Assembly (NCBI RefSeq): GCF_018863415.1
Contig: NZ_JAHKSN010000002.1
Coordinates: forward strand, 248,001 to 312,000
Origin: Deinococcus aestuarii
GTDB lineage: Bacteria > Deinococcota > Deinococci > Deinococcales > Deinococcaceae
Reading direction: 5' to 3'
DNA length: 64,000 nucleotides
In this document: positions 1 through 9,563 of the stretch, piece after piece
Position numbering within the stretch: the first letter of the stretch is position 1
Layout: every line of letters starts with the position of its first letter
The notes under the pieces: generated by a model
Seen by the model: only the letters and a program-made list of their open reading frames with translations
Databases searched by the model: none
Told to the model about the DNA's origin: nothing
Position numbers and translations under genes: made by a program

Positions 1-876
1 AAGGAGACGCCATCGACCGCGTTGCCGTGCGCGCCCTTCACGGTCACGTTCCGCACGTCGAGGGCGACCGGGCCCGGCTGGGCGGGGGCTTTCTGCACCT
101 TGAGGCTCACATCGCGGCCCACCATCATCCGGGCGAGGGTCTCGGTGGTGGCGCCCTGGGCGGGGATGGTGCCGATCATCTTGCCGTCGCGGATCACGCT
201 GATGGTGTCGCTGATGTGCAGCACCTCGTGGAGCTTGTGGCTGATAAAGATCACCGCATTGCCGCTCGCCGCGTACTGGTTTTTGAGGAAATCGAACAGC
301 TCGTCCGTCTCGCTCGGCGTGAGGACGGCGGTGGGCTCGTCGAGGATCAGGATGCGGGCGCCGCGGTAGAGCGTCTTGAGAATCTCGACCTTCTGCTGGA
401 GGCCGACGGGAAGGTCTCCCACGAGCGCGTCGGGCCGCAGGTCGAAGTTGAACTGCTTGATGAGTTCGGCCACCCGCCGCCGCGCCCCCGCGTAGTCGAT
501 GGAGGTGCCGGCGCGGGGCTCGGCGCCCAGAATCACGTTCTCGGTGACGCTGAGGGTATCCACGAGCATGAAGTGCTGAAAGACCATGCCGATGCCGCGC
601 GAGATGGCCTGGGCGGGGTCGGTGAAGTTCACGACCTCGCCGTCCACGACGATCTCGCCGGAGGTGGGCGGCTGGGCGCCGTAGACGATCTTCATCAGGG
701 TGCTCTTGCCCGCGCCGTTCTCGCCGCACAGGGCGTGCACCGAACCCCAGCGCACCGCCATGCTGATGTTGTCGTTGGCGAGCACCAGCGGAAAGCGTTT
801 GGTGATGCCGCGCAACTCCAGCGCGTACTCGGAGTTGTGCCGCGCCGCGTGGGGCACGCCGTGGGTCTGGACGGTC
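1..876 (-). CDS. Sugar/nucleoside ABC importer ATPase (3' end cut by window edge)
   Basis: Partial gene: the start lies in the window and the C-terminal part runs off the left edge (292 codons visible). It is the ATPase of an importer for simple sugars or nucleosides, of the kind that pairs with a BmpA-like binding lipoprotein and has two ABC halves in one chain; the first half is seen here. Visible are Walker A GENGAGKS (about residues 52-59), a Q-loop glutamine at 101, the degenerate signature LPVGLQQ typical of this subfamily (157-163) and Walker B ILILDEPT (176-183), then the beginning of the second half. It should drive RbsC-like permeases in the inner membrane, which must lie outside the window. 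The ATG follows a TACACT box by 6 bases. Substrate not determined. Confidence 0.93.
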
Positions 877-882
877 ATGCCC

Positions 883-888
883 CCAGTG
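883..888 (-). promoter_or_regulatory. -10 box of leaderless promoter for the ABC ATPase
   Basis: TACACT read on the minus strand, 6 bases before the ATG at 876. The spacing puts the transcription start at or next to the start codon. Confidence 0.55.
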
Positions 889-942
889 TAGACCGCACCC
901 CCGCCCGCACCATCAAACGGGGGAAGCGTCACAATATCCGTC

Positions 943-1731
943 ATGGAACCCTTCTGGCTGGCCGTCACGAACCTGGGGCGCGACGAGGTGTTCATCGTGG
1001 CGCTCGCCCTGTACACCTGGCTGGTCAACCCGCGCGGGGGCCGCGACCTGGGCGTTGCCTTCGCCCTCTCCTACCTCGTGAACACGGCGCTGAAGTTCGG
1101 CTTCGACCTGGGACGCCCCTTCACGAACGATCCCGGCCTGGCGAGCGAAGCGGCGCGGAGGACGGCGGGGGGGCCCGGCCTGCCCAGCGGGCATGCGCAG
1201 ATGGCGGCGACCCTGTGGGGCGGAATCGCGGCGCAGGTGGGGCGCAGAGGGGTGTGGATTCTCGCCCTCGTGCTGATCGCGCTGATCTCCGGCTCGCGGC
1301 TCGCGCTCAACGTCCACTATGCCATCGACGTGATCGTCGGCCTGCTGCTGGGCGTGATCTTCGCGGCGCTCGCCGTGCGGGGCTTCTTCCCGCAGGAGGG
1401 GGCGCTGCGGTGGCTGATTCCCCTGATCTTCCTCGCCCTCACCGCCCTCCTGCCCGCCGGAACGCCGCGCGAATACGGCACGGCGCTGGGGCTCCTGGCC
1501 GGATTCTGGTTCGTGCGCCCCACCTTCGCCCCCCCGCGTGACGTGGCGGGACGGGTGATCGTCGGCGTGGTCGGGCTGCTGATCGTCTTCGCCGTGTTCT
1601 TCGGGCTGGCGCTGCTGCCGCAGGGCATCCGGGACATCGGCCTCGTGCGGGGGCTGCGGTACGCGCTGCTGGTGGTCGTCGCGGCGGAGGGGGTGCCCCG
1701 GCTGCTGCGGCGCTGGCTGCCGGAGCGGTAG
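943..1731 (+). CDS. PAP2-family membrane phosphatase
   Basis: Integral membrane phosphatase of the PAP2/type 2 phosphatidic acid phosphatase superfamily, 262 residues. All three active-site motifs are present: K51-x6-RP (58-59), PSGH (81-84), and SR (118-119) with H125 and D129. The rest is strongly hydrophobic, with several membrane segments both between and after the motifs. The family removes phosphate from lipid or isoprenoid pyrophosphates such as phosphatidate or undecaprenyl pyrophosphate on the outer face of the membrane; which substrate applies cannot be read from sequence. ATG start chosen because it is the first in frame; a near-match to a TATCC box stands directly upstream. It is divergent from the ABC gene and 80 bases before the FAD enzyme. 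Confidence 0.9.
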   Translation: MEPFWLAVTNLGRDEVFIVALALYTWLVNPRGGRDLGVAFALSYLVNTALKFGFDLGRPFTNDPGLASEAARRTAGGPGLPSGHAQMAATLWGGIAAQVGRRGVWILALVLIALISGSRLALNVHYAIDVIVGLLLGVIFAALAVRGFFPQEGALRWLIPLIFLALTALLPAGTPREYGTALGLLAGFWFVRPTFAPPRDVAGRVIVGVVGLLIVFAVFFGLALLPQGIRDIGLVRGLRYALLVVVAAEGVPRLLRRWLPER

Positions 1732-1799
1732 GCCTTCAGGCAGTGCGCGGTGGACGGAGAACGGCCCGTCCGCCGCTTTCTCTGCCCACTTCCTCCCCT

Positions 1800-1805
1800 T
1801 ACCCT
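1800..1805 (+). promoter_or_regulatory. -10 box of leaderless promoter for the FAD oxidoreductase
   Basis: TACCCT, 6 bases before the ATG at 1812; this box decides the start against an in-frame GTG at 1743. Confidence 0.55.
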
Positions 1806-1811
1806 GACTCC

Positions 1812-3281
1812 ATGACGCCTTCCGGGAGGCTGGACGCGGTGGTCGTGGGGGCGGGGCCGAACGGGCTGGCGGCGGCGGTCACGCTCGCGCGGGCGGGGCT
1901 GCGGGTCAGGGTGCTGGAGCGGCACGCGGGGGTGGGCGGCGGGCTGAGCAGCGCCCCCCTCACCCTGCCGGGCTTCATCCACGACGTGGGCAGCGCGATT
2001 CACCCGCTGGGCTACGCCTCGCCCGCCTTCCGGGACTGGCCCCTGCACGCCTTCGGGCTGGAGTGGGTGTGGCCGGACGCCCCCTACGCCCACGTCATGC
2101 CGGACGGGACGGGCGTAGTCGTGGAGCGCGAGTTGGAGAGGGCGGCGGCCAGTTTCGGGAAGGACGAGGGGGCATGGCGGGCGCTGTTCGGGCCCTTGGT
2201 GGCGAATTGGGAGGGGGTACTGGAGGATGTGCTCAGGCCCCTGCCCCGGCTTCCCAAGCACCCCTTCACGCTCGCCCGCTTCGGGCTGCGGGGCGTGCCC
2301 CCCTCGACCCTGACGGCGCGGCTCCTGCGAACCCCCGAAGCCCGGGCGGCCTGGGCAGGGCTGGCGGCCCACGTCAACCTGCCCCTCTCCACGCCGGGGA
2401 CGGGGGCGGCGGCCCTCCTGCTCGGCACGCTGGCGCACGCGGTGGGGTGGCCCTTTCCACGTGGGGGGGCGCAGAGCCTCGCGGACGCCCTCGCCGCCTA
2501 CCTGAAATTTCTGGGCGGCGAGATCGAGACGGGGGTGGAGGTGCGCTCCATGCGGGATGTGCCGCCCGCCCGCGCCGTCCTCGTGGACTCCAGCCCCGGC
2601 ATGCTGCTGGGCCTGCTGGGGGACCGGGCCACGCCCGCCTACCGCGCCTGGGTGCGGCGTTACCGTTACGGCCCGGGCATCCTCAAACTCGACTACGCGC
2701 TGGGCGGGCCCGTCCCCTGGCGTGACCCGGCGCTGGCGCGGGCGGGAACCGTGCATCTGGGCGGCACGTTGGAGGACATCGTTTCAGCCGAGGCGAGCGT
2801 GGCGCGGGGCCGGGCACCGGAACGACCCTACATCCTCGCCGCGCAGCACACTCTCTTCGACCGCACGCGGGCGCCGACGGACGGACACACCTTCTGGGCC
2901 TACGCCCACACGCCGCCCGGCACGTCGGACAGTTACGCGGAGGCGGTCGAGGCGCAGATCGAGCGGGCGGCCCCCGGCTTTCGGGACCTGATCCTCGCGC
3001 GCAAGCTCACCAACGCACGGCAACTGGAGGCGTTCAGCCCGGTGTATCGGGGAGGCGACGTGAACGGCGGGCGGGGCGACCTGTGGGGACTGCTCGCCCG
3101 GCCCGTGCCCACCCCGACCCCCTACCGCACGCCCGTGCCCGGGATGTACCTGTGCAGCAGTTCCACGCCCCCCGGCGGCGGCATTCACGGAATGCCCGGA
3201 TACTGGGCGGCGCGGGCGGCCCTCGCGGACGTGTTCGGGGGAGGTTCGCGGGAAGCGGTGCGCGGGACGCAGGAGAAGTGA
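1812..3281 (+). CDS. NAD(P)/FAD-dependent oxidoreductase, phytoene desaturase-like
   Basis: A 489-residue flavoprotein of the CrtI/phytoene dehydrogenase-like superfamily (also the family of human PYROXD2). The N-terminus has the dinucleotide-binding fold VVVGAGPNG (G13, G15, G18) with an acidic residue at the end of the second strand (LER, about 36), and the C-terminus has the family-typical [18 protein letters not shown] stretch that closes the FAD site. Members desaturate or isomerise carotenoids, but many are uncharacterised, and nothing nearby is a carotenoid gene, so the substrate is open. The TACCCT box at 1800 favours the ATG at 1812 over an upstream in-frame GTG, which would add 23 residues unlike the family. 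Confidence 0.88.
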   Translation: MTPSGRLDAVVVGAGPNGLAAAVTLARAGLRVRVLERHAGVGGGLSSAPLTLPGFIHDVGSAIHPLGYASPAFRDWPLHAFGLEWVWPDAPYAHVMPDGTGVVVERELERAAASFGKDEGAWRALFGPLVANWEGVLEDVLRPLPRLPKHPFTLARFGLRGVPPSTLTARLLRTPEARAAWAGLAAHVNLPLSTPGTGAAALLLGTLAHAVGWPFPRGGAQSLADALAAYLKFLGGEIETGVEVRSMRDVPPARAVLVDSSPGMLLGLLGDRATPAYRAWVRRYRYGPGILKLDYALGGPVPWRDPALARAGTVHLGGTLEDIVSAEASVARGRAPERPYILAAQHTLFDRTRAPTDGHTFWAYAHTPPGTSDSYAEAVEAQIERAAPGFRDLILARKLTNARQLEAFSPVYRGGDVNGGRGDLWGLLARPVPTPTPYRTPVPGMYLCSSSTPPGGGIHGMPGYWAARAALADVFGGGSREAVRGTQEK

Positions 3282-3318
3282 GCCGTTCCCGCGTCCCGCG
3301 CACTGCGTACCGCCCCCT

Positions 3319-3588
3319 TCAGTCCCCCACGAAGACCTGCCGCTCGTACTCGCCGGGAGCGCGGGCGGGGGGCAGCCCCTCCCCGGCCCGCTCGCGCAGG
3401 CGCCCCAGGACCAGCGCCACCGTCGGGCCCTCGCCGTACATCCTCACGGCGTCGTCGGTCAGGAGGATTTCAAAGCCGCGTTCGCCCGAATCGGTGACTC
3501 GGAAGACACGCCCCGGCCCCTCGGTGAAGGTGTGAACCTGGGCGCCCTCGGGGAAGTCCGCGTGTTCGATCTGCGCCTGAAGGTCCAT
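3319..3588 (-). CDS. Small conserved-looking protein of unknown function
   Basis: An 89-residue acidic protein that I do not recognise. It has no signal peptide, membrane segment or obvious motif; the central part (GFEILLTDDAVRMYGEGPTVALVLGRLRERAG) looks like a strand-turn-helix domain. Its ATG is only 4 bases after the stop of the DUF885-like gene at 3593, so the two form an operon and translation is probably coupled, as no clear ribosome site is visible. Reading-frame quality and tight coupling support a real gene. Confidence 0.7.
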   Translation of the reverse strand: MDLQAQIEHADFPEGAQVHTFTEGPGRVFRVTDSGERGFEILLTDDAVRMYGEGPTVALVLGRLRERAGEGLPPARAPGEYERQVFVGD

Positions 3589-3592
3589 TCCG

Positions 3593-4780
3593 TCATTGTG
3601 CCGCGTCCGGCGTCCCTTCCCGCAGTTGTCCCGGCGTGACGGGTTCCCTCAGCAATCGCGCAAAGCCCGGCGTGCCCTCGCGGTCCAGCACCCCTTTCAC
3701 GAGGTCGCCGCCCACGCTGTAGGTGAAGATGTACGCCCGGAAGGTGGGCTGCGAGATGAAGCGCAGGCTCTGGCGGGCCCTCCCCTCGTTCGCGGGGCCG
3801 TAGCGCCGCAGGAAGTCGAGCACCTCGGCCTCGGTCGCCCCGTCCTCGTACAGCATCAGCGCCGCCGTGCCGCTCACGCCCTTCAGTCCCTCACGGGCGC
3901 GGCTGGCGTCCAGGAAGGCGGTCACGTCGTCCGGGTCCAGGCCCGCCACCCCCGCCAGTTCGCCCGTCAGCCACGCCTCCACCTCTCCCCGGTCCATCAG
4001 GGCGCGAAGGGCGTTCGTGGCGATGCCCTCGCTGACCACGCACTCGGGGGCGTTCAGGAGTTGGATGGAGTGTTCGAGCCAGCCGCGTTCCCTGACCAGC
4101 CGCGCCTCCTTCGTCGCGTGTTCGGTGTGGTGGCCGGGGTAGCCCTCGTGGGCGAGGAGGTCGGGCAGGTTCGGCAGCAGCACGGGGAGGTCGGTGTTGA
4201 GGTCGATGCGGCTCTGGAGATTGCCGAGCGGCCAGTTGTACCCCGACCACGGCTTGTCCTGGACGAGGCCGATGGTGAAGTTCTCGCCGCCGGGGAGGCC
4301 GAAACGTTCCCGCGTGCGCTCGCGGAGCTGCGAGAGGATGGGCCCGGCCACCCTCAGGATGTCGTCTCTAGGAATTGCCACCCGCGAACGCAGCGCCTCC
4401 TCTCGCTCGATCAGGGAGCCTGAGCCGGGCAGGGCAGCGTCGAGTGCCGATAGCGCCCGCTCCAGGTTCTCCACCTCCGCCCGCCTGGGCTCGATGTCGA
4501 ACAGCCCCCGCACCTCGTCCGCGTAGGGCAGCACCTCTCCTGCGATCAGCCGCGTCATGGTGTCCAGCGCCCGCGCCTGCACGGTCAGGAAGGCCCGGCG
4601 CGCATCGTCCTCCACGCCCTCCACCCCTTCCAACAGGGCCCCGGCCCAGGCGCGCAGTTCGGCGGGGTCGCGCCGGGTACGGTCGGCCCAGTCCTGCGGC
4701 CCGCCGTACCCGTCCACGAAGCCCTCCCGGTGCGCGTCGATGGCGTGGGCGAGGCGGATATAGCGCTCGGCGATGTCCAT
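3593..4780 (-). CDS. DUF885-like putative metallohydrolase (HExxPGHH)
   Basis: A 395-residue soluble protein with the motif HEGYPGHH at 211-218 and a downstream SEGIA glutamate at about 251, the arrangement of zinc-binding residues in DUF885/gluzincin-like hydrolases. The first half is helical. No signal peptide is visible, so it is probably cytoplasmic. The family contains putative carboxypeptidase-like enzymes, but the substrate is unknown. The start is fixed by a TATCCT box 6 bases upstream of the ATG at 4780 and by divergence from rarA; the frame stays open far upstream, but that part is antisense to rarA and not coding. It leads a two-gene operon with the 89-residue protein. Confidence 0.8.
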   Translation of the reverse strand: MDIAERYIRLAHAIDAHREGFVDGYGGPQDWADRTRRDPAELRAWAGALLEGVEGVEDDARRAFLTVQARALDTMTRLIAGEVLPYADEVRGLFDIEPRRAEVENLERALSALDAALPGSGSLIEREEALRSRVAIPRDDILRVAGPILSQLRERTRERFGLPGGENFTIGLVQDKPWSGYNWPLGNLQSRIDLNTDLPVLLPNLPDLLAHEGYPGHHTEHATKEARLVRERGWLEHSIQLLNAPECVVSEGIATNALRALMDRGEVEAWLTGELAGVAGLDPDDVTAFLDASRAREGLKGVSGTAALMLYEDGATEAEVLDFLRRYGPANEGRARQSLRFISQPTFRAYIFTYSVGGDLVKGVLDREGTPGFARLLREPVTPGQLREGTPDAAQ

Positions 4781-4786
4781 AAGGGG

Positions 4787-4792
4787 AGGATA
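4787..4792 (-). promoter_or_regulatory. -10 box of leaderless promoter for the DUF885-like gene
   Basis: TATCCT on the minus strand, 6 bases before the ATG at 4780. It faces the rarA box at 4871, about 80 bases away. Confidence 0.6.
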
Positions 4793-4870
4793 AGGCCCGC
4801 GGCCGTGGGCGGCGCGGCAGCCGGGGGTCCGAAGCTGGCGGCCTTCCCCCTTGCCCCTCCCCACCCCCGC

Positions 4871-4876
4871 TATCCT
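4871..4876 (+). promoter_or_regulatory. -10 box of leaderless promoter for rarA
   Basis: TATCCT, 6 bases before a GTG start at 4883. It supports GTG as the true start over upstream in-frame codons. Confidence 0.6.
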
Positions 4877-4882
4877 CCCCCC

Positions 4883-6166
4883 GTGACCCTCTTCGACCCG
4901 CCCGCTCCCCTGGCCGAACGCCTGCGCCCGCGCTCCGTGGCGGAGGTCGTGGGGCAGACGCACCTGCTCGGGCCGGGCAAACCGCTGACCCGGGTGCTGG
5001 ACTCCGGGCGGCTGGGCTCGCTGATCCTCTGGGGGCCGCCGGGCGTGGGCAAGACGACGCTGGCGCGGCTGATCGCCGGGGAAGTGGGCGCCCACTTCAT
5101 CCCCCTTTCCGCAGTGACGGCGGGCGTGAAGGACGTGCGCGAGGCGGTGACGGAGGCCGAGCGGGTGCGGGGCCGGGGCCAGCGGACCATCCTCTTCCTC
5201 GACGAAATCCACCGCTTCAACAAGGCGCAGCAAGACGCCCTGCTTCCCCACGTCGAATCCGGCCTGCTCACCCTGATCGGCGCGACGACCGAGAACCCGA
5301 GCTTCGAGGTCAACCCGGCCCTGCGCTCCCGGGCGCGGACGCTGGTGCTCGAAGCCCTGACGCAAGAGGACCTGCGCGGCCTGCTGGGGCGGGCGCTCTC
5401 GGACCCGCGCGGGCTGCCGGGGGTGAGCGCCGAGCCGGGGGCCCTCGACCTGATCGCCCGGCTGGCCGACGGGGACGCGCGGCGGGCGCTGAGCACGCTG
5501 GAGGTCGCCTCCACCCTCGCCGAGCCCGTCACCGAGGCGGCGGCGCGCGAGGCGTTCGGGCGCCACCTCCCGGCGATGGACAAGAACGGGGAGGACTTCT
5601 ACAACCTGATCTCGGCGCTGCACAAGAGCGTGCGGGGCAACCACGTGGACGCTTCGCTCTACTGGCTCGCCCGGATGATCGAGGGCGGCGCGGACACCCT
5701 GTACGTCGCCCGCCGCATCGTCCGCATGGCCGCCGAGGACATCGGGCTGGCCGACCCGCAGGCGCTCAGGCTGGCCGTCGCCGCCCGCGACACGGCGGAA
5801 TTCCTGGGCAGCCCGGAGGGGGACCTCGCGCTCGCGCAGGCGGTCGTGTACCTCGCCCTGGCCCCCAAGAGCAACTCCGTGTACGTGGCCTGGAAAAAGG
5901 CTCTGGACGCCGTGCGGGAGAGCGAGACACTGCCCGTGCCGCTGCACCTGCGCAACGCGCCCACCGCCCTGATGCGGCAACAGGGGTACGGCACCGGCTA
6001 CGCCTACTACTTCGACAACCCCGAGGGCAGCTTCCGGCAGAACTACCTCCCCGACGGCGTGCGGCTCGACCTCTACGAACCCACGGGCGAGGGCTGGGAG
6101 GCGCGGGTGGCCGAGCGGTGGCGCAAGCTGCGGGAGGCGCACGGGGAGGGGGAGGACAGGGCGTGA
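4883..6166 (+). CDS. rarA: Replication-associated recombination protein A
   Basis: A 427-residue AAA+ ATPase of the RarA/MgsA/WRNIP1 family, which acts at stalled replication forks and interacts with SSB and the replisome. Motifs in order: Walker A GPPGVGKT (51-58), Walker [11 protein letters not shown] (about 103-112), sensor 1 [12 protein letters not shown], and the arginine finger region RSRAR. The C-terminal half carries the tetramerisation part ([18 protein letters not shown] and the later YFDNPEG segment) found in the family, and length is normal. GTG start set by the TATCCT box and by the family N-terminus ([13 protein letters not shown]). The stop overlaps the GTG of the next gene (GTGA), so the two are co-translated. 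Confidence 0.96.
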   Translation: MTLFDPPAPLAERLRPRSVAEVVGQTHLLGPGKPLTRVLDSGRLGSLILWGPPGVGKTTLARLIAGEVGAHFIPLSAVTAGVKDVREAVTEAERVRGRGQRTILFLDEIHRFNKAQQDALLPHVESGLLTLIGATTENPSFEVNPALRSRARTLVLEALTQEDLRGLLGRALSDPRGLPGVSAEPGALDLIARLADGDARRALSTLEVASTLAEPVTEAAAREAFGRHLPAMDKNGEDFYNLISALHKSVRGNHVDASLYWLARMIEGGADTLYVARRIVRMAAEDIGLADPQALRLAVAARDTAEFLGSPEGDLALAQAVVYLALAPKSNSVYVAWKKALDAVRESETLPVPLHLRNAPTALMRQQGYGTGYAYYFDNPEGSFRQNYLPDGVRLDLYEPTGEGWEARVAERWRKLREAHGEGEDRA

Positions 6167-6690
6167 GGCGCGTGTTGACCGCTGAGGACGCGCTCGCCCA
6201 GCTCGGGGAGGGACGCCCCATCGAGGACGCGACCATTGCGGACGAAGTGCGGCTGCGTCAGCTCAGTGAGGACAAGACCAGCGTCCCTGTTCTCCTCAGG
6301 CGCTGCCATCTGGAGGGGCTGAGCGCCCTCCTGCTCCAGTTCTCTGCCCCCGTGGTGTTCGAGGACTGCACGTTTCGAACCGCCAACTTTTACGCCGCCT
6401 ACTTCTTGCGAGGGGCGGAGTTCATCAATTGCACCTTCCTCACCGAGGTCTCTTTCGAGTGCGGCGGCCACAACGAACCTTCCGTCCGTTTCCGGTTGGC
6501 GGGCTGCACTTTCCGGGGCTTCGTCAACTTCTTCGACAACTGGTTTCACGGTCTTGTCGAGATCAGGGAATGCGCTTTCGAGCGGGGAACGAACCTCCTT
6601 GGAAACATCGGCCAACCCTTCGCGGTAAGGTTCGAAGTCCCTCCCATCATCGAGGGGAACACGGGCGATCTGGCGCTGGACGGCGGCTGA
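6163..6690 (+). CDS. Pentapeptide-like repeat protein of unknown function
   Basis: A 175-residue protein whose middle resembles a right-handed beta-helix: short Cys/Phe-rich repeats such as [27 protein letters not shown] and [10 protein letters not shown]. It has no signal peptide. Proteins with this fold act as scaffolds or DNA mimics; no activity can be assigned here. The GTG start overlaps the rarA stop in a GTGA tetranucleotide and has GGAGG about 9 bases upstream, so it is translated from the rarA message. The codon pattern is a little less G+C-biased than its neighbours (many Phe and Asn codons), partly from the repeat composition. Confidence 0.75.
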   Translation: MRRVLTAEDALAQLGEGRPIEDATIADEVRLRQLSEDKTSVPVLLRRCHLEGLSALLLQFSAPVVFEDCTFRTANFYAAYFLRGAEFINCTFLTEVSFECGGHNEPSVRFRLAGCTFRGFVNFFDNWFHGLVEIRECAFERGTNLLGNIGQPFAVRFEVPPIIEGNTGDLALDGG

Positions 6691-6945
6691 ACGCCTGATC
6701 CTCCACACGCCCCCTTCCCCAGCCACCTCACGACTCATCACCCACCCATGATGTCCATGAAAGGAAGCGGGCTTTCCGCTCAAGCGCAACTGTACGGACA
6801 GATACCTATTCTGGTCACCTTTCTTCTTACGCTGATCAGCAACGAAAGAGGGGCGAAACTCGGGTGTCTGACGGGCCGTTCTAGGAAATGAAGGTGTGGG
6901 CCTTCATGACGGCGACCCCCTTCTCTCGTGTTCGGGGAGGAACCC
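6691..6945. other. Intergenic region without a recognisable gene
   Basis: This 255-base stretch lies between the pentapeptide-like gene and the fasciclin gene. It is more A+T-rich than its surroundings and should hold the fasciclin promoter: a TACGCT box stands at about 6828 and a TAGGAA-like one near 6882, but neither has a good -35 at normal spacing. No open frame here looks coding. Confidence 0.4.
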
Positions 6946-7437
6946 ATGAGAACGCGTCTCGTAGCAATGAGCGCCGCCCTTCTTCTTTCAGGGACCGCCA
7001 CAGCGGGCGGCGGCGCCAATGTGCCAGCCGGAAATACCATCGCGGCGGTGGTGTCGAACGATCCCAACTTCAGCACGCTGCTCTCGGCGGTGCAGGCGGC
7101 GGGGCTGACGCAGACCCTGGCGGGGCCCGGGCCGTTTACGGTTTTCGCGCCGACGAACGCGGCGTTCGCCAAGGTGCCCGCCGATCAGCTTCAGGCCCTG
7201 CTGAACAATCCCGCGCAGCTCCGGGCCGTGCTGCTCTATCACGTCGTGCCGGGGCGGGTGACCTCGGCGCAGGTGGCCGGGCTGAGCAGCGCGACGACCG
7301 CGCAGGGCGGCACGCTCACGGTCAGCGCGAGCGGCGGCACGGTGCGGATCAACGACGCGACCGTGACCCAGGCCGACGTGCCCGCGAGCAACGGCGTGAT
7401 CCACGTGATCGACACGGTGCTGCTGCCGCCCAGTTAG
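6946..7437 (+). CDS. Secreted fasciclin (FAS1) domain protein
   Basis: A 163-residue exported protein. A signal peptide (MRTRLVAMSAALLLSGTATA, 1-20) is followed by one complete FAS1 domain with the two hallmark stretches, FTVFAPTNAAF and the YHVVPG motif, and the closing NGVIHVIDTVL. Single-FAS1 proteins are secreted or surface adhesion-type proteins in bacteria; their ligands are mostly unknown. ATG chosen because GGGGAGG lies 6 bases upstream (6934-6940) and because it gives a clean signal peptide; a GTG 18 bases upstream would spoil it. A hairpin terminator follows. Confidence 0.92.
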   Translation: MRTRLVAMSAALLLSGTATAGGGANVPAGNTIAAVVSNDPNFSTLLSAVQAAGLTQTLAGPGPFTVFAPTNAAFAKVPADQLQALLNNPAQLRAVLLYHVVPGRVTSAQVAGLSSATTAQGGTLTVSASGGTVRINDATVTQADVPASNGVIHVIDTVLLPPS

Positions 7438-7457
7438 GGCCAGGGGAGGTCAGGCGG

Positions 7458-7492
7458 GGGGAAGCAGGTGCGCCTTGCCTGTTTCCCCTTTC
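7458..7492 (+). terminator. Terminator after the fasciclin gene
   Basis: An 11-bp stem (7458-7468 with 7478-7488, one G-U pair) with a 9-base loop, followed by TTTC. It separates the fasciclin gene from the VanW gene. Confidence 0.65.
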
Positions 7493-7522
7493 GTCTAGGA
7501 AGATGAACAGGAGGCCGAATCC

Positions 7523-8758
7523 GTGACCAGCCCTGCCCGCCGGGACCCGTTCCCCTTCGGACTCACGCTGCGGCTCCTGCTGCTGAGTGGGGTGGCGGGT
7601 GCCGTGGGCTCGACGGGCCTGGCCCCGGCGACGGGCCGACCGCCGCGCCCGGCCCCTCCCCTGCCGCTCACCCTTCAGGTCAGCGCCCCCGAGCCCGTCC
7701 TGCGGGGCGGGAAAGTCGAGCGGCCCCTCATTCAGAAAAGCTATGTCCTGACCCTCACCCCGGAGCAGGTCAGGCAGGTGCGGGAGCGGGGGTCGTCGGC
7801 GCCTCTGGGGGCCGCGTTGGAGGCGGTGTATGCCCGGATCGACGCTCGGGAGCCGCGCGACGCGGTGTTTCGCAACGTGGGCGGCGTCTGGACCGCGCGG
7901 GCCCAGACCGGGTGGAAGGTCCGGAGGGACGTGACGGAGCGCGCGCTGCTCGGCGCCCTGCGGGAAGGAGGGCGGACGGTGGAAGTCGAGGTCGGCCTCA
8001 CCCCTCCCGCACGGAGCGTGCGTACGCTGCGGGAACGGGGGGTGACCCATCACCTCGCGGCGGGCGAGTCGAGCTTCGCGGGCAGCCCGGACTTCCGGGT
8101 ACACAACGTCCGCGTCGGAGGCGGCAGGTTGCACGGGGGGTGGGTGGAGCCGGGCGCCGTCTACGACTTCAATGCCCGAACGGGCGCGATCACCCGGGCG
8201 CGCGGCTTCGTGCCCGGCTACGTGATCGCGGGCGGCACCCTGGCCCTGGAGGACGGCGGCGGCCTCTGCCAGGTCAGCACGACCGTCTTCCGCGCGGCGT
8301 ACCTGGCCGGGCTCCAGGTCGTCGAGCGGCACGCGCACTCCCATCAGGTCGCCTACTACGACCCCGTGGGCTTCGAGGCCACCGTGTACGCGCCGAGCAA
8401 GAACCTGCGCTTTCGCAACGACACGGGCGGGCCGCTGCTGATGCAGGTTTCGTGGGACCTGAAGAGAGAGACCCTGCGCGTGGACCTGTTCGGCGGCCCC
8501 CCCGACCGGCAGGTCCAGGTTTCGGAACCCCGTGTCAGCGACCGCCGGGCGGCCCTCCCGCCGACCTTCCTGGCCGATCCCGGCCTCGCGCCCGGCGAGA
8601 CGCGGCGGGTCGACATGCCCGCCTCCGGGATGAGGGTGGAGATCACCCGCCGCGTGCAGATGAGGGGCGGCGAGGTCAGGACCGACCGCCTGCTCAGCCG
8701 CTACCGGCCGTGGGGTGGCGTCTTCGCCGTCCACCCGGAGGACGACCGATTGCGGTAG
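7523..8758 (+). CDS. VanW-family protein
   Basis: A 411-residue protein with an N-terminal hydrophobic signal/anchor (about 12-35), a middle region with DTRDP-like putative peptidoglycan-binding sequence, and a VanW domain in the second half. Diagnostic pieces are the FNARTGAITRARGFVPGYVI segment, the EDGGGLCQVSTTVFRAAY core and the HSHQVAYYDPVGFEATVYAP stretch. A short G5-like tail (RRVQMRGGEVRTDRLLSRY) closes it. VanW proteins are envelope proteins named after a vancomycin-resistance cluster; their molecular role is not settled and no other van gene is near. GTG start with AGGAGG 9 bases upstream. Its stop is 1 base from the stop of the convergent pyrF. Confidence 0.9.
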   Translation: MTSPARRDPFPFGLTLRLLLLSGVAGAVGSTGLAPATGRPPRPAPPLPLTLQVSAPEPVLRGGKVERPLIQKSYVLTLTPEQVRQVRERGSSAPLGAALEAVYARIDAREPRDAVFRNVGGVWTARAQTGWKVRRDVTERALLGALREGGRTVEVEVGLTPPARSVRTLRERGVTHHLAAGESSFAGSPDFRVHNVRVGGGRLHGGWVEPGAVYDFNARTGAITRARGFVPGYVIAGGTLALEDGGGLCQVSTTVFRAAYLAGLQVVERHAHSHQVAYYDPVGFEATVYAPSKNLRFRNDTGGPLLMQVSWDLKRETLRVDLFGGPPDRQVQVSEPRVSDRRAALPPTFLADPGLAPGETRRVDMPASGMRVEITRRVQMRGGEVRTDRLLSRYRPWGGVFAVHPEDDRLR

Positions 8759-8759
8759 G

Positions 8760-9563
8760 TCACCCCAGCGCCGCGTTCAGCTCGTCGCGCAGCCGCCGCG
8801 CCGCCTCCCGGCTCGCCGCCACGTCCAGCCCGTCCGCGTACCCCACGGCCCGGCTCGCGCTCGCCAGCGCCCCCGTTCCCCCCGGGTGGAAGGCCGGGGC
8901 GAGTTCGGCGGCGGTCCCCCCCTGCGCCCCCAGACCAGGCAGCAGCAAGAGGGCGCGGGGCATCAGCGCGCGGAAGAGGGCGAGGTCCTGTGGGTGGGTG
9001 GCGCCGACCACCGCCCCGACGCCCGCGTATTCACCTTCTTCGTCCTGCTCCCCCAGGCGGGCGACCTCCACCGCCACGCGCTCGCTGACGCCCTGCCCCT
9101 GGAGGTCCGCCTGATCGGGATTGCTCGTCTTGACGAGGACGAAGATCGCGCCGCCGTTTCCGCGGGCCGTCTCCACGAATGGGCTTAGGGTTCCGAAGCC
9201 CAGGAAGGGGTTGACCGTCAACGCGTCCCCCGCGTGGGCCCCGCTCAGCCACCCCCGCGCGTAGGCTTCCGCCGTCGAGCCGATGTCCCCGCGCTTGCCG
9301 TCGAGGATCACGGGCAGGCCGAGCAGCCGGGCCGCCGCGCAGACCTCCTCCAGCAGCGCGAAGCCGGACAGGCCCAGCGCCTCGAAAAAGGCGAGCTGCG
9401 GCTTGACGCAGGCGGCGAGGGGGGCCGTCACCTCCAGCACGTCGAGCGTATGCCCACGCAGGTGATCCACGTCCCGGTACGCGCCCAACCGGGGGTCGAG
9501 GCCCACACACAGCCGGGTCTTCAGGTGGCGGGTGCGCTCGGTGACGGCGGCGGCAAAAGTCAT
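8760..9563 (-). CDS. pyrF: Orotidine 5'-phosphate decarboxylase
   Basis: Catalyses the last step of de novo UMP synthesis, decarboxylating orotidine 5'-phosphate. The 267-residue chain is the type 2 bacterial form, with the catalytic [12 protein letters not shown] motif at 87-98 and a phosphate-binding GLGAQGG loop near the C-terminus. The ATG overlaps the stop of the BKACE gene (ATGA), so it can be translated from the upstream message. A TAGCCT box inside the end of that gene, 7 bases before the ATG, could also give a leaderless transcript of pyrF alone. The other pyrimidine genes are not in the window. Confidence 0.96.
   Translation of the reverse strand: MTFAAAVTERTRHLKTRLCVGLDPRLGAYRDVDHLRGHTLDVLEVTAPLAACVKPQLAFFEALGLSGFALLEEVCAAARLLGLPVILDGKRGDIGSTAEAYARGWLSGAHAGDALTVNPFLGFGTLSPFVETARGNGGAIFVLVKTSNPDQADLQGQGVSERVAVEVARLGEQDEEGEYAGVGAVVGATHPQDLALFRALMPRALLLLPGLGAQGGTAAELAPAFHPGGTGALASASRAVGYADGLDVAASREAARRLRDELNAALG

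Noticed and set aside
1317..2756. A 479-codon minus-strand open frame over the PAP2 and FAD genes
   Set aside because: Antisense to two well-supported genes, low-complexity Arg/Pro/Gly composition, no start signal.
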